From: Comamonas sp.
Lineage (GTDB): Bacteria; Pseudomonadota; Gammaproteobacteria; Burkholderiales; Burkholderiaceae_C
Assembly: GCA_019236485.1 (NCBI GenBank)
Contig: JAFAIY010000291.1
Span: 1-20,821, forward strand
Length of the DNA: 20,821 bases
Direction: 5' to 3'
The translations under genes and the position numbers were made by a program. Below, piece after piece: positions 14,940 through 20,821 of the stretch. Numbering within the stretch: position 1 is the first letter of the stretch; every line of letters starts with the position of its first letter. Below the pieces are notes generated by a model. It ran no database searches. It saw only the letters and a program-made list of their open reading frames with translations, and was not told the DNA's origin.

Positions 14940-15923
14940 ATGCACAAAAGAACCTTGGGCAAACTCCTCATCGCCGCCGGGCTTGCGGCCGGCCTGGGCC
15001 CGGCCATGGCGCAGGCCGCCATGCCGCTGTTTCCGGGCAAGACCCCCCTGCGCCTCGTGGTCGGCTACCCGCCGGGCGGTGCCACGGACCGCGTGGCGCG
15101 CATCGTCGCCGACAAGCTGCAGAGCAAAATCGGCAGCCCCGTCATCGTGGAGAACAAGCCCGGCGCCGGCGGCCGCCTCTCGGCCCAATTCGTGAAGAAC
15201 AGCAGCGCGGCCCAGCCCACGCTGCTGCTGGCCAACCCCGCCGTGATGGTGGTGGCGCCGCTGGTGTTTGCGGACTCGGGCTACGAGCCCGAGAAGGACT
15301 TCCGGCCCGTCAGCGAGGTCAACCGCTACGAGTTCGGCCTGGCCGTCTCCAGCGCCGTGCCGGTCAAGGAGCTCTCCCATCTGTTTGCCTGGCTCAAGGC
15401 CAATCCCAAGCAAGCCAATTTCGGCGTGCCCGCCACGGGCAGCCTGCCGCATTTCTTTGCGCTGATGCTGGGCGAGACGGCCAGGGTGCCGGTCGAGGTC
15501 GTGGGCTACAAGGGCTCGGGCCCGCTGCTCAGCGATCTGCTGGGCGGCCAGGTGCCGATCGCCGTCGATACCTTCGACACCCAGATCGCCCAGCATGAAG
15601 CCGGCAAGCTGCGGGTGCTGGCCGTCTCGGGCGAGAAGCGCAGCCCCATGGCGCCCGGCATTCCCACGCTCAAGGAGCTGGGCGTGAACCTGGTCGGCAC
15701 CGGCTGGAACACCTTGTTCGCACCGCCCAGCATGGCGCCGGCCACGGTACAGCGCCTGGCCGAGCTGGTGCAGGAGGTGATGAAGGACCCGGACACGCAG
15801 CAGAAGTTTGCGGCCTCCAAGCTTGAGCCCGTGGTCAGCAGCGCCGCCGAGACCGACCGCATGCTCAAGGCCTACCGCGCGCAATGGACGCCCGTGGTCA
15901 AGCGCTCGGGCTTCAAGCCTTGA
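14940..15923 (+). CDS. Bug family tripartite tricarboxylate transporter substrate-binding protein (second copy)
   Basis: Second periplasmic receptor of the Bug/TctC family, 327 aa. The signal peptide MHKRTLGKLLIAAGLAAGLGPAMAQA is cleaved near residue 26. PLRLVVGYPPGGATDRVARIVADKLQSKIGSPVIVENKPGAGGRLSA is the family opening, and VEVVGYKGSGPLLSDLLGGQVPIAVD the central loop. ATG 14940 is preferred over in-frame ATG 14928 because GGAG (14930-14933) stands 6 nt before it. It clearly differs from the preceding Bug protein in sequence (for example PGGATD against PAGPSD in the first loop), so a recent tandem duplication is unlikely. Same direction, 124 bp after the first; no TctA/TctB partner is nearby. 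The ligand is unknown. Confidence 0.93.
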   Translation: MHKRTLGKLLIAAGLAAGLGPAMAQAAMPLFPGKTPLRLVVGYPPGGATDRVARIVADKLQSKIGSPVIVENKPGAGGRLSAQFVKNSSAAQPTLLLANPAVMVVAPLVFADSGYEPEKDFRPVSEVNRYEFGLAVSSAVPVKELSHLFAWLKANPKQANFGVPATGSLPHFFALMLGETARVPVEVVGYKGSGPLLSDLLGGQVPIAVDTFDTQIAQHEAGKLRVLAVSGEKRSPMAPGIPTLKELGVNLVGTGWNTLFAPPSMAPATVQRLAELVQEVMKDPDTQQKFAASKLEPVVSSAAETDRMLKAYRAQWTPVVKRSGFKP

Positions 15924-15937
15924 AGGCCTATGAATTG

Positions 15938-16019
15938 AGGAGCTGCTAGCGCAGGTGCCGTGAGCATTTCAGGTCTTGAATAACTTGCAATCCATAGCCA
16001 TCAAGCGCAAGCCGCTCCT
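15938..16019. repeat. Inverted pair of repeat elements between the second Bug and sulfatase genes
   Basis: AGGAGCTGCTAGCGC (15938-15952) and GCGCAAGCCGCTCCT (16005-16019) are inverted copies agreeing at 13 of 15 positions, separated by 52 bp. The right copy is flanked by GTTTTTGA (16020-16027), so its reverse complement carries the A-tract seen at other copies of the element. The pair occupies much of the 159-bp gap before the sulfatase start. It resembles a REP/BIME-like doublet. Confidence 0.55.
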
Positions 16020-16082
16020 GTTTTTGAAACCAACCGCATGGCACGCCGGTTCGCCGGAACGGCCTGCAACTTTCTCTTCACC

Positions 16083-17411
16083 ATGGCTGATCCCCGCCCC
16101 AATCTGATCTTCATCCTGGCCGACGATCTCGGCTATGCCGACCTGGGCTGCACCGGCGCACGCGACGCGCACAACAACGCCTGCGATGTCTCGCCGCGGC
16201 TCGATGCCATGGCGGCCCAGGGCCTGCGCTTCACGCGCGGCTATGCGAACTCGGCCGTGTGCTCGCCCACGCGCTTTGCTCTGGCCACGGGCCGCTGGCA
16301 GTACCGGCTGCGCGGCGCGGCCGAGGAGCCCATCGCCAGCGCCCATGGCGACAAGGTGCTGGGCCTGCCGCCCGGCCACCCCACGGTGGCCTCGCTGCTG
16401 CGCGATGCCGGCTATGCCACGGCCCTGGTCGGCAAATGGCATCTGGGCTATCCGCCGCATTTCGGCCCGCGCCAGTCCGGCTACGAGGAGTTCTACGGCT
16501 TTCATGCGGGCGGCGCCGACTACTTCGCGCACTGCGACCCGCGCGGCCGCCCCGACTTCTGGCTCAACGAGGAGCCGCATGAGGAAGACGGCTATCTGAC
16601 CGATCTGCTGAGCCGCCGCGCCGTGGACTTCGTCAAGCGCCAGTCGGCCGACCAGCCCTTCTACCTGTCGCTGCACTACAGCGCGCCGCACTGGCCCTGG
16701 CTCACGCGCGAGGACCGCGCGGAGTCCGAGCGCCTCAGGGGCGTGGGCAAGCATGTGGACGGCGGCTCCATCGCCACCTACCAGCGCATGATCCACCACA
16801 TGGACGAGGGCATAGGCTGGCTGCTCGATGCGCTGGAGGAAAAAGGCATGAGCGAGAACACCCTCGTCGTCTTCACCAGCGACAACGGCGGCGAGCGCTT
16901 TTCCAACAACTGGCCTTTCGTGGGCCAGAAGATGGACCTGCTCGAGGGCGGCATCCGCGTGCCGCTGCTGGCACGCTGGCCCGCGCGCATGGCCGCGGGC
17001 GCGGTCTGCGCCACGCCCAATCTGACCATGGACTGGTCGGCCAGCTTTCTCGATGCCGCGGGCGTCGAGCCCGCGGCCGACTATCCGCTGGACGGCATCA
17101 GCCTGCTGCCGCTGATGCAGGCGCCGGACTGGATGCCCGAGCGCGATCTGGCCTGGCGCATGAAGCACCGCGAGCAAAAGGCCTTGATCCGCGGCGACTG
17201 GAAATATCTGCAGATCGAAGGCATCGAATACCTGTTCAACCTCGCGGCCGACCCGCGCGAGCGCGCCAATCTGCGCGAGCGCGAGCCGCAGAAGCTGGCC
17301 GAGCTGCGCAGCGCCTGGCAGAGCTGGGACGCGGGCCTGCCGCCGATTCCCGAGGAGGCCAAGGTCTCCCTGGTCTTCAGCCGCAACGACCTGCCCCAGG
17401 CCAGCTTCTGA
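16083..17411 (+). CDS. Sulfatase (formylglycine-dependent, arylsulfatase-like)
   Basis: Sulfate ester hydrolase of the alkaline-phosphatase superfamily, 442 aa from ATG 16083. The Cys-type activation motif CSPTR is at residues 60-64 (Cys60 would become formylglycine). Other expected active-site residues are visible: ADD at 13-15, GKWHLG at 117-122, APHWP at 201-205, TSDNGGE at 265-271 and a Lys at 283. No signal peptide is visible, so it is probably cytoplasmic. An in-frame ATG at 16038 would add 15 residues that do not look like a signal or fit the family. Neither start has a strong ribosome binding site, so the start is uncertain. It follows two Bug receptors on the same strand, which hints at uptake and hydrolysis of a sulfated organic acid, but the substrate is not readable. 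A terminator follows. Confidence 0.9.
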   Translation: MADPRPNLIFILADDLGYADLGCTGARDAHNNACDVSPRLDAMAAQGLRFTRGYANSAVCSPTRFALATGRWQYRLRGAAEEPIASAHGDKVLGLPPGHPTVASLLRDAGYATALVGKWHLGYPPHFGPRQSGYEEFYGFHAGGADYFAHCDPRGRPDFWLNEEPHEEDGYLTDLLSRRAVDFVKRQSADQPFYLSLHYSAPHWPWLTREDRAESERLRGVGKHVDGGSIATYQRMIHHMDEGIGWLLDALEEKGMSENTLVVFTSDNGGERFSNNWPFVGQKMDLLEGGIRVPLLARWPARMAAGAVCATPNLTMDWSASFLDAAGVEPAADYPLDGISLLPLMQAPDWMPERDLAWRMKHREQKALIRGDWKYLQIEGIEYLFNLAADPRERANLREREPQKLAELRSAWQSWDAGLPPIPEEAKVSLVFSRNDLPQASF

Positions 17412-17426
17412 TCCGCCCCCTCCTTG

Positions 17427-17451
17427 ACCCGCTGACCGCGGGTTATTTTTT
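17427..17451 (+). terminator. Rho-independent terminator after the sulfatase gene
   Basis: Stem ACCCGC (17427-17432) / GCGGGT (17438-17443) with a 5-nt loop, followed by the U-rich run TATTTTTT (17444-17451), 15 bp after the sulfatase stop. It isolates the downstream nitrogen-related operon from read-through. Confidence 0.8.
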
Positions 17452-17499
17452 GCCCCGAGTTGGTGCATGGCCGGCGCACGGCGCGGTTTTCCAGGCCCG

Positions 17500-17514
17500 G
17501 CACCGTATCGGTGC
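17500..17514. promoter_or_regulatory. NtrC enhancer site candidate
   Basis: GCACC-N5-GGTGC, in fact the longer dyad GCACCG (17500-17505), TAT, CGGTGC (17509-17514), fits the established NtrC consensus TGCACC-N5-GGTGCA with both core half-sites intact. Its centre at 17507 is about 176 bp upstream of the start point predicted from the sigma-54 promoter, a normal enhancer distance. The genes downstream, glnK and amtB, are classic NtrC targets. Confidence 0.8.
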
Positions 17515-17567
17515 ATCCCTGTACCTGCGCTGCGGCAAACCCAGTGAAACGCAAGTGGATGCCGCAC

Positions 17568-17616
17568 AAAAAGATAGCTGCATGCGCAGCACAGGCCAGC
17601 GGATCTGCTATTTTTT
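17568..17616. repeat. Repeat element with inverted partner, between NtrC site and promoter
   Basis: AAAAAGATAGCTGCATGCGC (17568-17587) carries a 12/14 match (17574-17587) to the local consensus ATAGCTGCTAGCGC with the A-tract in place. GCTATTTTTT (17607-17616) is an imperfect inverted copy of its left end. The element lies in the stretch that would loop between the NtrC enhancer and the sigma-54 promoter. Confidence 0.45.
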
Positions 17617-17656
17617 ACTTCTGCAACAAAGGCTTGCCAAAACTGCAATTTGAAGC

Positions 17657-17672
17657 TGGCACGGTCTGTGCT
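17657..17672 (+). promoter_or_regulatory. Sigma-54 promoter candidate for torF-glnK-amtB
   Basis: TGGCACG (17657-17663), four bases, then GTGCT (17668-17672) matches the sigma-54 consensus TGGCACG-N4-TTGCW, with the essential GG and GC dinucleotides in correct spacing. The implied start point is near 17683, leaving a leader of about 34 nt with GGAGG (17704-17708) before the ATG at 17717. This and the NtrC site, terminator and repeat account for the 305-bp gene-free stretch 17412-17716; I see no gene there. Confidence 0.8.
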
Positions 17673-17716
17673 TTTACCGGTTATCAAAGATTTTTTACAA
17701 ACCGGAGGAAATCAGA

Positions 17717-18469
17717 ATGCCCAGTTTCGCTGTCAGCCGTTTCAAGACCTTCGCCAAGACTGCCGGCCTGGCCTGCGCCGTCGCCGCCCCCCTCTGGGCC
17801 CAGGCCCAGCTGTCGGGCAATGTCGCCGTGACCACCGATTACAAGTTCCGCGGCCAGGACCAGGATGCGAGCCGCAACAAGGCCGTCAAGCCGGCCCTGC
17901 AAGGAGGTTTTGACTACGCGTTTGGCGACAGCGGCTTCTATGTGGGCAACTGGAACTCTTCGGTGGACTGGCTGCCGGGCAACTCCATAGAAATGGATTT
18001 CTACGGCGGCTACAAATTCAAGGCCGCCGAGGTGGACTGGGATGTGGGCGCACTGACCTACGTCTACCCCGGCAACGGTCATGGCAACACGACCGAGATC
18101 TATGGCGCGGGCAGCTACGGCCCGTTCACGGCCAAGTACTCGCACACCGTATCCCAGGACTATTTCGGCTGGGCCGGCGCCAAGGCGGGCTCGGGCCTCA
18201 AGGGCCGCAACACCGGTTATCTGCAGTTCTCCTACAGCCAGGAAGTGATACCCAAGCTCACACTCAAGGCTGCGGTGGGCTACACGCATTTCTCCAGCGA
18301 CATCCGGAACACGGGCGTCCCCAACTATATTGATTACAGCGTGGGGGGTGCTTACGACATCGGCGACGGCTTTTCTCTGGCCGCGGCCGTGGCGGGCGCC
18401 AACAAGAAGTCCTTTTTCGGTGACGTGAACAAGACACGTCTGATTCTGACGCTGGCCAAGACTTTTTAA
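17717..18469 (+). CDS. TorF family putative outer-membrane porin
   Basis: Predicted beta-barrel outer-membrane protein of 250 aa in the Gcw_chp/TorF family. The signal peptide ends WAQA at residue 30, and the mature protein begins QLSGNVAVTTDYKFRGQDQDASRNKAVKPALQGGFDYAF, the family opening. Alternating short hydrophobic strands, many Gly and aromatic residues, and a C-terminal Phe (LILTLAKTF) fit a barrel recognised by the Bam machinery. The strong Shine-Dalgarno GGAGG (17704-17708) is 8 nt before ATG 17717. It is the first gene behind the sigma-54 promoter and lies 18 bp before glnK, so it is very likely co-transcribed with glnK-amtB. A role in outer-membrane passage of nitrogen compounds is inferred from this position only. 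Confidence 0.88.
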   Translation: MPSFAVSRFKTFAKTAGLACAVAAPLWAQAQLSGNVAVTTDYKFRGQDQDASRNKAVKPALQGGFDYAFGDSGFYVGNWNSSVDWLPGNSIEMDFYGGYKFKAAEVDWDVGALTYVYPGNGHGNTTEIYGAGSYGPFTAKYSHTVSQDYFGWAGAKAGSGLKGRNTGYLQFSYSQEVIPKLTLKAAVGYTHFSSDIRNTGVPNYIDYSVGGAYDIGDGFSLAAAVAGANKKSFFGDVNKTRLILTLAKTF

Positions 18470-18826
<357 letters not shown>

Positions 18827-18858
18827 GCCTTTCTGGACCCATTTTGAGAAAGAGTGCC

Positions 18859-20205
18859 ATGACCAAAAAGCTTTTGAGTGCCGGCCTGGGATTGGGCCTG
18901 CTGGCCGCCAGCGCCGCGGTCTTTGCGCAAGATGGCGCAGCAGCTGCTGCAGCCCCCGCCGCCGCAGCGGCCGTGGAGGCCGTGCCCGCGCTGAGCGCCG
19001 GCGACACGGCCTGGATGCTGACCTCCACCATGCTGGTGATCCTGATGACCATTCCCGGCCTGGCGCTGTTCTACGGCGGCCTGGTGCGCAGCAAAAACAT
19101 GCTGTCGGTGCTGGCGCAGGTGTTCGTGATCTTCTCGCTGATCACCCTGCTCTGGGCCATCTACGGCTATTCGCTGGCCTTCGGCGGCGAGGGCAGGTTC
19201 TTCGGCAACTTCGACAAGCTGTTCCTGCTGGGCATCACCGCCGACACGCTGTCGTCCATGCTCAAGACCATCCCCGAATATGTGTTCGTGGCCTTCCAGT
19301 CCACCTTCGCGGCCATCACCGTGGCCCTGATCGCGGGCGCTTTTGCCGAGCGCATCAAGTTCGCGGCCGTGATCGTGTTCTCCGTGCTGTGGTTCACCTT
19401 CGCCTACATCCCCATGGCGCATATGGTGTGGGGCGGCGGCCTGCTGGCGGCCGACGGCGCGCTGGACTTCGCGGGCGGCACCGTGGTGCATATCAACGCC
19501 GCCGTGGCCGGCCTAGTCGGCGCCTATATGCTGGGCAAGCGCATAGGCTTCGGCAAGGAAGCCCTGCCGCCGCACAGCCTGACACTGACCATGGTCGGCG
19601 CCTCGCTGCTGTGGGTGGGCTGGTTCGGCTTCAACGCGGGTTCGGCCGGTGCGGCCAACGGCATCGCGGGCCTGGCCTTCATCAACACCATACTGGCCAC
19701 CGGTGCGGCGGCCCTGGCCTGGATCACGGCCGAAGCGTTGATGCGCGGCAAGGCCTCGATGCTGGGCGCGGCCTCGGGCGCCGTGGCCGGCCTGGTCTGC
19801 ATCACGCCGGCCGCAGGTTTCGCCGGCCCCATGGGCGCCATCGTCATGGGCCTGATCGCCGGCCCGCTGTGCTTCTGGGGCGTGTCCGGCCTCAAGCACA
19901 TGCTCAAGGTCGACGATGTCTGCGACGTGTTCGGCGTGCACGGCGTGGGCGGCATGCTGGGCGCCATCCTGACCGGCGTGTTCTGCGCCAAGGGCCTGGG
20001 CGGCATCGAGCCCGAAGGCTACAACATGGCGCACCAGGTGTGGGTGCAGCTCAAGAGCGTGGCGCTGACCATCGCCTGGTCCGGCGTGGTGTCCCTGGTG
20101 GCCTACAAGATCGCGGCGCTGACCGTGGGCCTGCGGGTGTCCGAGGAATCGGAGCGCCAGGGCCTGGATATCACCTCGCATGGCGAAGTCGCCTATACCC
20201 GCTGA
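18859..20205 (+). CDS. amtB: Ammonium transporter AmtB
   Basis: Inner-membrane ammonium channel of 448 aa. A cleavable-looking signal peptide (MTKKLLSAGLGLGLLAASAAVFA) is followed by an unusually Ala-rich linker (about residues 25-45) and eleven expected helices. Family landmarks are GLALFYGGLVRSKNMLS (67-83), Asp203 in ALDFAGG (structural Asp160 of E. coli AmtB), the twin pore histidines His211 (VVHINAA) and His361 (FGVHGVGG), WFGFNAGSAG (255-264) and the GlnK-contacting C-terminal tail ERQGLDITSHGE. I chose ATG 18859, with AAGAG (18850-18854) upstream, over an in-frame TTG at 18844. It is the last gene of the porin-glnK-amtB unit and is followed by a strong terminator. Confidence 0.97.
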   Translation: MTKKLLSAGLGLGLLAASAAVFAQDGAAAAAAPAAAAAVEAVPALSAGDTAWMLTSTMLVILMTIPGLALFYGGLVRSKNMLSVLAQVFVIFSLITLLWAIYGYSLAFGGEGRFFGNFDKLFLLGITADTLSSMLKTIPEYVFVAFQSTFAAITVALIAGAFAERIKFAAVIVFSVLWFTFAYIPMAHMVWGGGLLAADGALDFAGGTVVHINAAVAGLVGAYMLGKRIGFGKEALPPHSLTLTMVGASLLWVGWFGFNAGSAGAANGIAGLAFINTILATGAAALAWITAEALMRGKASMLGAASGAVAGLVCITPAAGFAGPMGAIVMGLIAGPLCFWGVSGLKHMLKVDDVCDVFGVHGVGGMLGAILTGVFCAKGLGGIEPEGYNMAHQVWVQLKSVALTIAWSGVVSLVAYKIAALTVGLRVSEESERQGLDITSHGEVAYTR

Positions 20206-20233
20206 TCTCTACCCGTTCGGTTTCATTACGTTG

Positions 20234-20263
20234 GCCCCGCGGCGCAAGCTGCGGGGCTTTTTT
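20234..20263 (+). terminator. Rho-independent terminator after amtB
   Basis: Stem GCCCCGCGGC (20234-20243) / GCTGCGGGGC (20248-20257), 10 bp with one G-U pair and a GCAA tetraloop (20244-20247), followed by T6 (20258-20263). This is a textbook intrinsic terminator 29 bp after the amtB stop. Confidence 0.95.
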
Positions 20264-20363
20264 ATGGGGACCGGCAGCACTCCAATTCGCCTCACAGTAC
20301 TTGTTCAAAAAAATCAAGCACCCGGGTCTGGGGCTGGGCGGCGCCAGCCGCTACCATGAGGCC

Positions 20364-20821
20364 ATGGACTCTGCCATCAGCCCCCATCCCCAGATCAACC
20401 AGCTGGCCGAGCGCATACGCGCCGCGGCGGCCGACAAGACTGCGCTGCGCATACGCGGCGGCGGCAGCAAGGATTTCTACGGCCTGGCCCTGCAGGGCGA
20501 GACTCTGGACACGCGCGCGCTCAGCGGCATCGTGAGCTACGAGCCCAGCGAACTGGTCGTGACCGTGTACGCGGGCACGCCGCTGGCCGAGCTCGAAGCC
20601 GTGCTGGCCGAGAAAGGCCAGTGCCTGGCCTTCGAGCCGCCGCACTTCGGCGCGCACAGCACCGTGGGCGGCATGGTCGCGGCCGGACTGTCGGGCCCGG
20701 CGCGCGCCAGCGTGGGCGCGGTGCGCGACTTCATGCTGGGGCTGGAGATGCTCAACGGCCGCGGCGAGCTGCTGCGCTATGGCGGCCAGGTCATGAAGAA
20801 CGTGGCCGGCTACGATGTCTC
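20364..20821 (+). CDS. glcE: Glycolate oxidase FAD-binding subunit GlcE, 3' end missing
   Basis: FAD-binding subunit of the membrane-associated glycolate oxidase complex (GlcDEF), which oxidises glycolate to glyoxylate. The frame runs from ATG 20364 to the window end, 152 complete codons. It shows the PCMH-type FAD-binding fold: LRIRGGGSKDFYG (about residues 29-41), IVSYEPSELVVTVYAGTPLAELEAVLAEKGQCLAFEPPHFG (57-97) and TVGGMVAAGLSGPARASVGAVRDFMLGLEMLNGRGELLRYGGQVMKNVAGYDV to the end, all typical of GlcE. No strong ribosome binding site precedes the ATG (only GAGG 2 nt away), so the start is somewhat uncertain. No glcD lies directly upstream; the amtB terminator separates the units. Confidence 0.93.
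   Translation, partial: MDSAISPHPQINQLAERIRAAAADKTALRIRGGGSKDFYGLALQGETLDTRALSGIVSYEPSELVVTVYAGTPLAELEAVLAEKGQCLAFEPPHFGAHSTVGGMVAAGLSGPARASVGAVRDFMLGLEMLNGRGELLRYGGQVMKNVAGYDV

Noticed and set aside
13829..15923. The two Bug genes as a recent tandem duplication
   Set aside because: Their signal peptides, first binding loops and central segments differ widely, so they are ordinary diverged family members.
17462..17479. GGTGCA ... GCGCAC as a second NtrC site
   Set aside because: The half-sites are in the wrong order and one is imperfect, so it does not match GCACC-N5-GGTGC.

Overview
The window looks like a stretch of chromosome from a GC-rich betaproteobacterium, most likely Comamonadaceae (a Comamonas/Delftia/Acidovorax-like organism). 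The grounds are the very high GC content, two Bug-type tripartite-tricarboxylate solute-binding proteins, an outer-membrane TorF-type porin in front of glnK-amtB, and family-level protein resemblance. This is inference; no rRNA or other marker gene is present. I see no tRNA, rRNA, CRISPR array, insertion sequence, integrase or prophage gene.

Layout. 1-858: 3' part of a BrkB/YihY membrane protein. 926-1873: a LysR-type regulator, ending in a bidirectional terminator shared with the convergent ferredoxin-NADP reductase gene (1918-2691, minus). 2930-7715: a branched-chain-amino-acid-type (HAAT) ABC importer in the order periplasmic binding protein, fused LivH-LivM permease, LivG ATPase, LivF ATPase. 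A strong hairpin separates the binding protein from the permease, and the later genes overlap by 4 bp. 7782-10544 (minus): MFS_4 transporter, a glutathione S-transferase and an SDR oxidoreductase. 10653-11582: a LysR regulator divergent from the MFS gene, with a perfect 11-bp inverted repeat between them. 11585-13746 (minus): comM and a MarR regulator. 13829-17411 (plus): two Bug solute-binding proteins and a formylglycine-type sulfatase; the MarR gene is divergent and its intergenic region holds a near-perfect palindrome. 17717-20205: torF-like porin, glnK, amtB. 20364-end: 5' part of glcE.

The clearest regulatory reading is at 17500-17716. An NtrC-type enhancer palindrome, a sigma-54 -24/-12 promoter about 176 bp downstream and a strong ribosome binding site lead into torF-glnK-amtB. 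This predicts that the porin is made together with the ammonium channel and its PII regulator under nitrogen limitation.

A second pattern is a short degenerate element (core close to ATAGCTGCTAGCGC, usually with an A/T tract beside it). It recurs at intercistronic or intergenic positions (6958, 9343, 15939, 16005, 17574), and a partial copy may lie inside the livHM coding region (4705). I did not find a convincing new multi-gene system. Most of the content is ordinary housekeeping, transport and regulatory material, and the items worth follow-up are regulatory sites, the small repeat family, the permease fusion with its tandem duplication, and the Bug/sulfatase cluster.
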